Source: an uncultured Lachnospiraceae bacterium (lineage in GTDB: Bacteria > Bacillota_A > Clostridia > Lachnospirales > Lachnospiraceae). Taken from it: a DNA stretch of 5,849 nt. Position numbers and translations under genes: made by a program. Positions 1 to 5,849 of this stretch are shown here, piece after piece; position 1 is the stretch's first letter, and the number at the start of each line of letters is the position of its first letter. The DNA is taken from NCBI GenBank assembly GCA_900556645.1, contig USPJ01000096.1, positions 1 through 5,849 on the forward strand. Reading direction: 5' to 3'. The notes under the pieces are model-generated. The model searched no databases and was not told the DNA's origin. It worked only from the letters and a program-made list of their open reading frames with translations.

Positions 1-240
1 TCGTCGCCGCCGTCACCGCCAACGAGGGTCTCATGAAGGTCTTTTCCGGCCTGACCAGCGCCGTCGATCTGTTCAAGACCACCACGCTGGCCAATTTACA
101 GGTGGCCGCCGCCACCACCGCGGACATCGATCAGGCCGTCGGTGAGATCGGCATCCCCGTCATCAACGAGCTGTTCCGCAAGGGCGTCGAGGTCATTTAC
201 GACCGCGCGGATATGCTCCACGTCTCCGGCCATGCCTGTC
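1..240. other. GC-rich 5' block, probable chimeric junction region
   Basis: By my count each 60-base row from 1 to 240 has 62-65% GC, while the next three rows have about 40, 48 and 42%. The block has two parts. Bases 3-158 encode an Ala/Thr/Val-rich stretch in frame with RNase J (VAAVTANEGLMKVF... to ...DQAVGEIGIP) that I do not recognise; the other two forward frames hit stops. Bases 159-240 encode genuine RNase J sequence (VINELFRKGVEVIY... to the GHAC motif), but with GC-rich codon choice (GTC, ATC, CTG, CGC, GGC). From about 240 the same protein continues with AT-rich codons (TTA, GTA, AAA, ATA). An assembly chimera is the simplest reading; homologous recombination with a GC-rich relative would also fit the second switch but not the first. 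Confidence 0.75.
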
Positions 241-797
241 AGGAGGAAATTAAGCTGATTTACTCTCTGGTAAAACCAAAATATGCCATTCCGGTACACG
301 GGGAATATAAACATCTGATGGCACAGGCGAAAGTGGCAGAGGAACTGGGAATCTCTAAGGATGACATTTTTATCCTTTCTTCCGGTGATGTACTGGAATT
401 AGACGAAGAGAGTGCTGAGGTAACAGGAAGAGTCCATGTGGGCAATGTAATGGTAGATGGATTGGGCGTAGGTGATGTAGGAAATATCGTACTGCGTGAC
501 AGACAGCATTTAGCGGAGGATGGAATTATTATTGTAGTATTGACCTTGGAAAAAGGTTCCGGTCAGGTCTTGGCAGGTCCGGATATTGTATCCAGAGGTT
601 TTGTGTATGTGAGAGGGGCAGAGGATCTGATGGAGGATGCCAAAGCCGTTCTGAACGAGACTATGGAATACTGCATGGATAGAAATATTACCGATTGGGG
701 CAAGATAAAGACGGAAATCAAAGATGCTCTGGGAGAATTTGTATGGAGAGAGACAAAACGCCGTCCGATGATTATGCCGATTATAATGGAAGTGTAG
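3..797 (+). CDS. rnj: Ribonuclease J, C-terminal part (5' end missing and apparently chimeric)
   Basis: RNase J is a cytoplasmic metallo-beta-lactamase/beta-CASP nuclease with 5'-3' exo- and endonuclease activity in RNA decay and maturation. The frame is open to the window edge, so the start is not visible; the ATG at 33 is only the first Met in frame. Counting from it, residues 43-254 match RNase J from the late beta-CASP region to the C-terminus. H67 in the HVSGHACQEE motif and H89 in PVHGEY have the same spacing as H368 and H390 of B. subtilis RNase J1. GNIVLRDR, AGPDIVSRGFVYVR and the terminal KRRPMIMPIIMEV follow. The N-terminal metallo-beta-lactamase motifs (HxHxDH) are absent. Residues before 43 are not RNase J-like: the expected PIPGNE stretch before VINEL is missing, and base composition changes sharply near 240. 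The identity of the C-terminal part is secure; the 5' part is doubtful. Stop TAG is at 795-797, three bases before the next ATG. Confidence 0.9.
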   Translation, partial: VAAVTANEGLMKVFSGLTSAVDLFKTTTLANLQVAAATTADIDQAVGEIGIPVINELFRKGVEVIYDRADMLHVSGHACQEEIKLIYSLVKPKYAIPVHGEYKHLMAQAKVAEELGISKDDIFILSSGDVLELDEESAEVTGRVHVGNVMVDGLGVGDVGNIVLRDRQHLAEDGIIIVVLTLEKGSGQVLAGPDIVSRGFVYVRGAEDLMEDAKAVLNETMEYCMDRNITDWGKIKTEIKDALGEFVWRETKRRPMIMPIIMEV

Positions 798-800
798 GAA

Positions 801-1145
801 ATGAGTACAGTAGAGGAAAGTTTGGAAAGCTTAGTGGAAGCAGTCAAGAATAGTCAGGAGTACAGAGATTTTCTCTCGGCGAAGCAAAAGATTGACGAAG
901 ATGTTCAACTGAAACAAAAGCTGAACAAGTTTCGGGGAGAGAATTTTAAAATACAGAACAATACCGGAAATGAAGCTCTTTATCATGGCGTGGATAACAT
1001 GGAAAGAGACTTGGCAAAGTTTCGGGAAAATCCTATCGTAGATGAATTTTTGACAGCGGAGCTGGCTCTGTGCCGGATGGTGCAGAATATCAACTGGAAG
1101 CTGATTGGAGCTTTAGATTTTGATGTGGACTTTATAGAAGACTAA
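801..1145 (+). CDS. YlbF/YmcA family protein
   Basis: A 114-residue, mostly helical, strongly charged protein without signal peptide or membrane segment, so cytoplasmic. The pattern fits the YlbF/YmcA (Com_YlbF) family: an N-terminal helix with the SLVEAVKNSQEYRDFLSAKQ stretch, a middle helix EDVQLKQKLNKFRGENFKIQ, and a C-terminal NPIVDEFLTAELALCRMVQNI segment, where family members carry V-x-D/E-F-x-x-A-E. In B. subtilis YlbF, YmcA and YaaT form a complex that affects RNase Y cleavage, competence, sporulation and biofilm formation. This copy lacks the Cys-rich tail of B. subtilis YlbF; its only cysteine is C91. It starts three bases after the RNase J stop, with only a short GGAA directly before the ATG, so translation is probably coupled to RNase J. 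Pairing with an RNase gene supports a role in RNA turnover, but that is inference. Family assignment is fairly sure, orthology to a named gene is not. Confidence 0.82.
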   Translation: MSTVEESLESLVEAVKNSQEYRDFLSAKQKIDEDVQLKQKLNKFRGENFKIQNNTGNEALYHGVDNMERDLAKFRENPIVDEFLTAELALCRMVQNINWKLIGALDFDVDFIED

Positions 1146-1159
1146 GGGGAAGTTGTCAA

Positions 1160-1813
1160 ATGATAGTAGAAGAAAGGCTGGTAACCTATATCAATTCTCT
1201 GGATAGGGGAAATACAGAGCTTCTGGATGCGATAGAGGCGGAGGCTGTCAGCGATTACGTTCCCATTATCCGCAAGGAAATGCAGAGTTTTCTGAAAATG
1301 ATGTTACAGCTTCAGCAGCCCCGGCGGATTCTGGAGGTGGGAACCGCAGTGGGGTTTTCTGCAATTCTGATGGCTGAATACAATCCAAAGCCCTGTGAAA
1401 TTACCACCATTGAGAATTATGAAAAACGGATTCCCATTGCAAGGGAGAACTTTAAAAGAGCAGGCAAACAGGATATGATTGAGTTGTTGGAGGGTGATGC
1501 AACCCAGGTTTTAAAGACGCTGCAGGAGCCGTTTGATTTTATTTTTATGGATGCGGCAAAGGGACAGTATCTGAATTTTCTGCCGGATATTTTAAGGCTT
1601 TTGTCCCCGGGAGGGATTCTGATTTCCGATAATGTATTGCAGGATGGAGATATTGTGGAATCCAGATTTGCGGTAACCAGAAGGAATCGTACCATCCACA
1701 AAAGGATGCGGGAATATCTGTACGAATTGACGCATCACGAGGAATTAGTGACAACGGTGCTGCCTGTGGGGGATGGAATCACAGTCAGCGTAAAGAAGGG
1801 AAGAACGACATGA
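1160..1813 (+). CDS. trmR: tRNA 5-hydroxyuridine(34) O-methyltransferase (TrmR/YrrM type)
   Basis: A class I SAM-dependent O-methyltransferase of 217 residues, the usual length for the family. Visible motifs are the SAM-binding loop ILEVGTAVGFS (57-67), the acidic residue E85 in TTIEN, LEGDA (110-114), FIFMDAAKGQY (128-137), and SPGGILISDNVL (149-160). D131, D157 and N158 correspond to the metal-binding residues of this family. The C-terminus LPVGDGITVSVKK is also typical. B. subtilis TrmR methylates 5-hydroxyuridine at tRNA wobble position 34 to 5-methoxyuridine, which widens decoding of four-codon boxes. The neighbouring U32-family gene makes the hydroxyl group it methylates, which favours TrmR over a small-molecule catechol-type methyltransferase. 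A ribosome binding site (AAGGGGA, 1144-1150) lies about 9 bases before the ATG. The stop overlaps the next start by four bases (ATGA, 1810-1813), so the two genes are translationally coupled. The substrate is inferred from family and context. Confidence 0.88.
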   Translation: MIVEERLVTYINSLDRGNTELLDAIEAEAVSDYVPIIRKEMQSFLKMMLQLQQPRRILEVGTAVGFSAILMAEYNPKPCEITTIENYEKRIPIARENFKRAGKQDMIELLEGDATQVLKTLQEPFDFIFMDAAKGQYLNFLPDILRLLSPGGILISDNVLQDGDIVESRFAVTRRNRTIHKRMREYLYELTHHEELVTTVLPVGDGITVSVKKGRTT

Positions 1814-3039
1814 GACATCCAGAATTATTAGTACCTGCCAGCAGTTTGGAGGTATTAAAGATAGCAGTTATATTTGGTGCCGACGCAGTTTATATCGGCG
1901 GAGAGGCATTCGGGCTTCGAGCAAAGGCAAAAAATTTCAGTAATGAGGAAATTCGGGAAGGAATTGCTTTTGCACATGAGCATGGAGTGAAAGTTTACAT
2001 AACTGCAAACATTCTGGCTCATAATTATGATTTGGAAGGTGTACGGAATTATTTTTCAGAGCTGAAGGAAATTAAACCGGATGCGTTGATTATTTCTGAC
2101 CCGGGTGTGTTTACCATAGCAAAGGAAATCTGCCCGGAGATAGAGATTCATATTTCCACACAGGCCAATAATACCAATTACGGAACCTATCGTTTCTGGT
2201 ATCAGCAGGGAGCAAAGCGGGTGGTTTCCGCCAGAGAGCTTTCTCTCAGAGAAATTCGAGAGATACGGGAGCATATCCCGGAGGACATGGAGATAGAAAC
2301 CTTTATCCATGGTGCTATGTGTATTTCCTATTCCGGCAGATGTCTGTTGAGTAATTTTTTTACCGGAAGGGATGCAAACCACGGTGCCTGTACCCATCCT
2401 TGTCGATGGAAATATTCTATCGTAGAGGAAACCAGACCGGGAGAATATATGCCGGTCTATGAGAATGAACGGGGAACCTATATTTTTAATTCCAAGGATT
2501 TGTGTATGATTGAACATATACCTGAACTGATGGAGGCTGGAATCGACAGCTTCAAGATAGAAGGTCGTATGAAGACTGCTCTTTACGTGGCAACGGTGGC
2601 AAGGACTTACCGGAAAGCCATTGACGACTATCAAAAGGACCCGAAGCTCTATGAACAGAATATGGACTGGTATCGGGAACAGATTTCTAACTGCACCTAT
2701 CGTCAGTTCACCACCGGATTCTTTTTCGGAAAGCCGGATGAGACGGCACAGATTTATGATAGCAATACCTATCTCAAGGAATACACCTATCTGGGAATTG
2801 TGGGAGAACCGGATGAAAACGGACGTTATCGTATTGAACAGAGGAATAAATTTTCCGTAGGAGAGGTCATTGAGGTAATGAAGCCTAACGGAGAAAATCA
2901 TGTAGTGACGGTACAGAAAATTTTTAATGAAGAGGGAGAGGAGATGGAATCAGCTCCTCATCCGAAGCAGGTTTTATATATTGATTTGGGCGAAAAGTTA
3001 GAACTCTATGATATTCTTAGAAGAAAAGAGGAGGAGTAG
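1810..3039 (+). CDS. trhP: U32-family tRNA U34 hydroxylase TrhP (annotated elsewhere as peptidase U32)
   Basis: A 409-residue protein with the U32 signature: an N-terminal TIM-barrel-like domain (PELLVPASSLEVLKIAV, ADAVYIGG, ISDPGV, IHISTQAN), then ETFIHGAMCISYSGRC at 163-178, then HGACTHPCRWKY (191-202). Further on are FNSKDLC (226-232), the conserved SFKIEGRMK (247-255) and a small C-terminal beta domain from about residue 325. C171, C178, C194, C198 and C232 are available for the 4Fe-4S cluster known in U32 proteins; which four bind cannot be told from sequence. Despite the peptidase name, characterised relatives (E. coli TrhP, B. subtilis TrhP1/TrhP2) use prephenate to hydroxylate tRNA uridine 34. 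It is coupled to trmR by a four-base overlap, with a ribosome binding site GAAGGGA (1795-1801) eight bases before the ATG. Hydroxylation here followed by methylation by TrmR gives mo5U34. Collagenase-type peptidase is the older alternative and is unlikely. Only one trhP is visible, against two adjacent genes in B. subtilis. Confidence 0.9.
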   Translation: MRHPELLVPASSLEVLKIAVIFGADAVYIGGEAFGLRAKAKNFSNEEIREGIAFAHEHGVKVYITANILAHNYDLEGVRNYFSELKEIKPDALIISDPGVFTIAKEICPEIEIHISTQANNTNYGTYRFWYQQGAKRVVSARELSLREIREIREHIPEDMEIETFIHGAMCISYSGRCLLSNFFTGRDANHGACTHPCRWKYSIVEETRPGEYMPVYENERGTYIFNSKDLCMIEHIPELMEAGIDSFKIEGRMKTALYVATVARTYRKAIDDYQKDPKLYEQNMDWYREQISNCTYRQFTTGFFFGKPDETAQIYDSNTYLKEYTYLGIVGEPDENGRYRIEQRNKFSVGEVIEVMKPNGENHVVTVQKIFNEEGEEMESAPHPKQVLYIDLGEKLELYDILRRKEEE

Positions 3040-3041
3040 AC

Positions 3042-4097
3042 ATGGAACAGGGAAAATATGTTGCATATGTAGGTACTTATACCCATGAACACAGCGTGGG
3101 AATTCATATCTATGATTTGGATGTGGAAACAGGTACCATGACAGAAAAAAAAGTAGTACCTATCAACAATCCTTCCGATTTAATTGTTTCCAACAGTGGA
3201 AAATTTCTTTATTCTATTGCAGATGAGGGAGTAGAAGCCTTTGCCATACAGCCGGATGGAGATTTAGAGCCAATCAATGAGAAATGGATTGGAGGCATGA
3301 GGGGCTGTTATGTGGAATTGGATGACAAGGATCAATATCTTTTTGTAGGAGGATATCACGATGGCAGAGTCAGCATGATGAAGCTGGCGGAGGACGGAAG
3401 CATTGTGGACATTGCAGACGGTATTTTCCACAAAGGTTTGGGAAGAGGTGTGGCAGAGCGAAGCTCCAGACCCCATGTAAGCTGTGTAAAGGTCACTCCG
3501 GATCAGAAATTTCTCTGTGCCGTGGACAGCGGACTGGACCATGTAAAGGTGTATCGTATTGATTATAACCGGGGAAGAATTAAGTTAGCAGATATTTTGC
3601 GTTGTGATTTGGATTCCGGTCCAAGGATGATTCGTTTCAGTACCGACGGCAGGTTTGCCTATGTTCTCTGTGAATTGAAGAATGAGATTCAGGTCTATAA
3701 ATATAGAGTAGAGGATGAACAGCCGGTATTTGAAAAGATTCAGACGGTATCAACGGCAGTTGAGACAGAGGGAATCAGTTGTAATGCTTCCGGTATTGAA
3801 CATTCCGCAGACGGAGAGTATCTCTTCGCCTCCAATGTAGGTATCAATGATGTGGTTATCTACAAGATTGATAAAGAAACCGGAATGTTGGAGCTTAAGA
3901 TGGAAACCAGAATCAGCGGAGACTATCCGAAGGCATTGGCAGTATTGCCGGATCGGAACCATTTTGTCAGTCTCAACCATGATTCCAATGAGATTCGTAC
4001 CTTTAAGATTTTATATGAGAGAAATTGCTGCTTGATGGATAATCCTCCGATTTCCATTGAGACACCGAACTGCATCTATATCCATAAATTGAGATAG
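3042..4097 (+). CDS. Beta-propeller lactonase family protein (6-phosphogluconolactonase-like, divergent)
   Basis: A 351-residue protein without signal peptide, the usual size for the seven-bladed propeller lactonase family (Pgl/YbhE type, PF10282). It opens with YVAYVGTYT (6-14). Blade-like repeats follow with the family rhythm of a hydrophobic strand, small-x-D/S-G-K/E-F/Y-L, then V-x-V/I-Y-x-I/Y: IVSNSGKFLYS (48-58), VELDDKDQYLFVGGYHDGRVSMMKL (91-115), PHVSCVKVTPDQKFLCAVD (144-162), GPRMIRFSTDGRFAYVL (193-209), GIEHSADGEYLFASN (251-265). E. coli Pgl hydrolyses 6-phosphogluconolactone in the pentose phosphate pathway, but this copy differs at conserved positions: GPRM instead of GPRH (M196), SNVG where an arginine is usual (V266), and YPK for PR. 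Enzyme activity and substrate are therefore uncertain. The ribosome binding site AGGAGG (3029-3034, seven bases before ATG) lies inside the end of trhP, only two bases separate the genes, and it is the last gene before the terminator. Confidence 0.82.
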   Translation: MEQGKYVAYVGTYTHEHSVGIHIYDLDVETGTMTEKKVVPINNPSDLIVSNSGKFLYSIADEGVEAFAIQPDGDLEPINEKWIGGMRGCYVELDDKDQYLFVGGYHDGRVSMMKLAEDGSIVDIADGIFHKGLGRGVAERSSRPHVSCVKVTPDQKFLCAVDSGLDHVKVYRIDYNRGRIKLADILRCDLDSGPRMIRFSTDGRFAYVLCELKNEIQVYKYRVEDEQPVFEKIQTVSTAVETEGISCNASGIEHSADGEYLFASNVGINDVVIYKIDKETGMLELKMETRISGDYPKALAVLPDRNHFVSLNHDSNEIRTFKILYERNCCLMDNPPISIETPNCIYIHKLR

Positions 4098-4111
4098 AAA
4101 AGACAACTACA

Positions 4112-4147
4112 AAAAGGGAGTTTCCGAATGACCGGGAACTCCCTTTT
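4112..4147. terminator. Bidirectional intrinsic terminator between convergent genes
   Basis: The arm 4112-4126 (AAAAGGGAGTTTCCG) pairs with 4133-4147 (CGGGAACTCCCTTTT) over 15 base pairs with a single G-U pair and a six-base loop (AATGAC). The T run (4144-4147) and T/A-rich tail on the right serve + strand transcripts from the lactonase gene; the A run (4111-4115), read as T on the other strand, serves the convergent typA transcript. It sits in the only 61-base intergenic space (4098-4158), with the two stop codons on either side. Confidence 0.9.
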
Positions 4148-4158
4148 GTATATCTATA

Positions 4159-5849
4159 TTATTTATTTCTCATATTGGCACGTTTCCGCATGGTAGGATC
4201 TAAAATCCGTTTGCGGATACGGAGACTTTCCGGCGTAACCTCTAACAATTCGTCGGTATCAATAAAATCCAATGCCTGCTCCAGACTGAGAATCTTAGGC
4301 GGTGTCAATGTCAATGCTTCATCTGCGGAGGAAGAACGGGTATTGGTCAAGTGTTTTTTCTTGCACACATTCAGTTCGATATCCTCTGCTTTTGCACATT
4401 GTCCCACCACCATACCGGAGTAAACCTTTTCGCCCGGTCCGATGAAAAGGGTTCCACGCTCTTGAGCGGAGAAAAGACCATAGGTAACGGATTCGCCAGA
4501 TTCAAAGGCAATCAGGGAACCCTGTTTGCGGTATTGGATATCTCCTTTATATGGTTCATAGCCGTTGAAAATCGTATTGATGATACCGTTTCCCTTGGTA
4601 TCAGTTAAAAATTCTCCACGGTAGCCGATTAATCCACGGGAAGGGATGTTAAATTCCAGACGGGTGTAGCCGCCGGTAATCGGTGTCATGTTGCGAAGCT
4701 CGCCTTTTCTCTGACTTAATTTATCAATGACGGAACCGGTAAATTCATCCGGTACATCAATATAAGCCAATTCCATTGGCTCCAGACGTTTTCCGTTTTC
4801 GTCTGTATGGTATAAAACTTCGGCTTTGCTGACAGCAAACTCGTAGCCCTCCCGACGCATATTTTCAATCAGAACCGATAAATGAAGTTCGCCTCTGCCG
4901 GAAACCTTGTAGCTGTCGGCACTGTCGGTTTCCTCTACTCGTAGAGAAACGTCGGTGTTTAACTCACGGAACAGTCTGTCACGGATATGACGGGAGGTTA
5001 CAAACTTACCTTCCTGACCTGCTAACGGACTGTCATTTACCACAAAGTTCATGGAGATGGTTGGTTCCGAAATTTTCTGGAACGGAATTGCCACAGGGTT
5101 TTCCGGGGAACAGATGGTATCTCCGATGTGGATATCCGCAATACCGGAAATAGCAACGATGGAACCGATGCCGGCTTCTGTTACATCCACTTTATTCAGC
5201 CCGTCAAACTCATATAATTTGCTGATACGAACCTTCTGCTGTTTGTCCGGTTCGTGGTGGTTCACAACCACAGCCTCCTGATTGATTTTTAAACAGCCGT
5301 TATCCACCTTTCCTACACCGATACGTCCCACATACTCATTGTAGTCAATGGTACTGATTAAAACCTGAGTGTTGGCATCCGGGTCCCCGGTAGGAGCAGG
5401 AATATAGTCGATGATGGTTTCAAATAAAGGAGTCATATCCTTCCGCTCATCAGACAAATCCTTTACGGCATAACCATCTCTTGCGGAAGCATAGATAAAC
5501 GGACATTCCAACTGTTCGTCGGAAGCATCCAGATCCATCAGAAGTTCCAGAACTTCGTCAATAACTTCATCCGGACGGGCTTCCGGACGGTCGATCTTGT
5601 TGATACATACCACCACCGGAAGGTCTAAAGCCAAAGCCTTCATCAATACAAATTTTGTCTGAGGCATGGCACCTTCAAAAGCATCCACCACCAGAACTAC
5701 GCCGTCTACCATTTTCAGTACACGTTCCACTTCGCCACCGAAGTCTGCATGTCCCGGAGTGTCAATGATATTAATTTTGATATCCTTATAAAATACGGCT
5801 GTATTTTTAGAGAGAATCGTGATGCCACGTTCTCTTTCTATATCGTTGG
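4159..5849 (-). CDS. typA: TypA/BipA ribosome-associated GTPase (N-terminus beyond the window)
   Basis: A translational GTPase of the EF-G/LepA group that binds the ribosome and acts in 50S assembly and stress or cold adaptation. The frame is open to the window end: 39 further codons upstream of the GTG at 5728-5730 read [19 protein letters not shown] and on through [17 protein letters not shown], so that GTG is internal. Visible GTPase motifs are G2 (RGITI), G3 DTPGH (5749-5763), G4 NKID (5590-5601) and G5 SAR. The P-loop (G1) and about 45 N-terminal residues lie outside. After the G domain come the beta-barrel domain II, an EF-G-like domain ([22 protein letters not shown]) and the TypA-specific C-terminal domain ([47 protein letters not shown]). 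About 562 residues are visible of the usual 605-615. The stop TAA reads at 4161-4159. The gene converges on the lactonase gene and shares its terminator; its promoter is not in the window. Confidence 0.97.
   Translation of the reverse strand, partial: NDIERERGITILSKNTAVFYKDIKINIIDTPGHADFGGEVERVLKMVDGVVLVVDAFEGAMPQTKFVLMKALALDLPVVVCINKIDRPEARPDEVIDEVLELLMDLDASDEQLECPFIYASARDGYAVKDLSDERKDMTPLFETIIDYIPAPTGDPDANTQVLISTIDYNEYVGRIGVGKVDNGCLKINQEAVVVNHHEPDKQQKVRISKLYEFDGLNKVDVTEAGIGSIVAISGIADIHIGDTICSPENPVAIPFQKISEPTISMNFVVNDSPLAGQEGKFVTSRHIRDRLFRELNTDVSLRVEETDSADSYKVSGRGELHLSVLIENMRREGYEFAVSKAEVLYHTDENGKRLEPMELAYIDVPDEFTGSVIDKLSQRKGELRNMTPITGGYTRLEFNIPSRGLIGYRGEFLTDTKGNGIINTIFNGYEPYKGDIQYRKQGSLIAFESGESVTYGLFSAQERGTLFIGPGEKVYSGMVVGQCAKAEDIELNVCKKKHLTNTRSSSADEALTLTPPKILSLEQALDFIDTDELLEVTPESLRIRKRILDPTMRKRANMRNK

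Noticed and set aside
33..35. ATG at 33 as the true start of the RNase J gene
   Set aside because: The frame is open upstream to base 3, only a weak GAGGG precedes the ATG, and RNase J normally has some 300 further residues before the matching part. The real start is not in the window.
2236..2262. Short inverted repeat (TTCTCTCAGAGAA and surroundings) in trhP
   Set aside because: It lies inside conserved coding sequence, is short, and has no T run or neighbouring gene start, so it is best explained by Arg/Ser/Glu codons.
2056..2901. 281-codon open frame on the - strand opposite trhP
   Set aside because: It lies wholly antisense to a clearly conserved U32 gene, its translation resembles no family I know, and no good ribosome binding site precedes it. 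It is a shadow of the codon pattern of trhP.
4098..4158. Possible small RNA or promoter in the convergent intergenic space
   Set aside because: The 61 bases are accounted for by the bidirectional terminator; I see no convincing -35/-10 pair that would serve a gene leading away from it.
5728..5730. GTG on the - strand as start of typA
   Set aside because: It is the internal valine of GGEVERVLK; 39 further codons upstream encode conserved TypA sequence including DTPGH.

Overview
The window looks like a metagenome-style contig from a Clostridia member, most likely Lachnospiraceae (Bacillota). The reasons are about 40-48% GC over most of its length, strong GA-rich ribosome binding sites, frequent AGA/GGA/ATA codons, and proteins that resemble Firmicutes families throughout. 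It is densely coding, with no gap over 300 bases. I recognise no mobile element, RNA gene or CRISPR array, and I see no evidence of an undescribed system. Apart from its first ~240 bases this is a housekeeping region.

Layout: five tightly packed genes run on the + strand. They are the C-terminal part of ribonuclease J (to 797), a YlbF-family protein (801-1145), a TrmR-type O-methyltransferase (1160-1813), a U32-family tRNA hydroxylase TrhP (1810-3039) and a divergent beta-propeller lactonase-family protein (3042-4097). Gaps between them are 2-14 bases, or a 4-base overlap, so they probably form one transcript. A hairpin at 4112-4147 lies between them and a convergent typA/bipA GTPase gene on the - strand (4159 to the window end, N-terminus cut off), and can terminate transcription from both sides.

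Function: the operon is centred on RNA. RNase J degrades and matures RNA. YlbF-family proteins are known in Bacillus as partners of RNase Y. TrhP and TrmR carry out consecutive steps in tRNA wobble-uridine modification (U34 to ho5U34 to mo5U34). TypA is a ribosome-associated GTPase. The lactonase-family protein does not obviously fit this theme.

The oddity is at the left edge. Bases 1-240 are about 63% GC and fall abruptly to about 40% inside the conserved RNase J motif around HACQEE. The segment before base 159 does not resemble RNase J at all, although it is in frame with it. The RNase J gene as it stands is therefore a mosaic, most simply an assembly chimera at a contig end, less likely a real recombination product.
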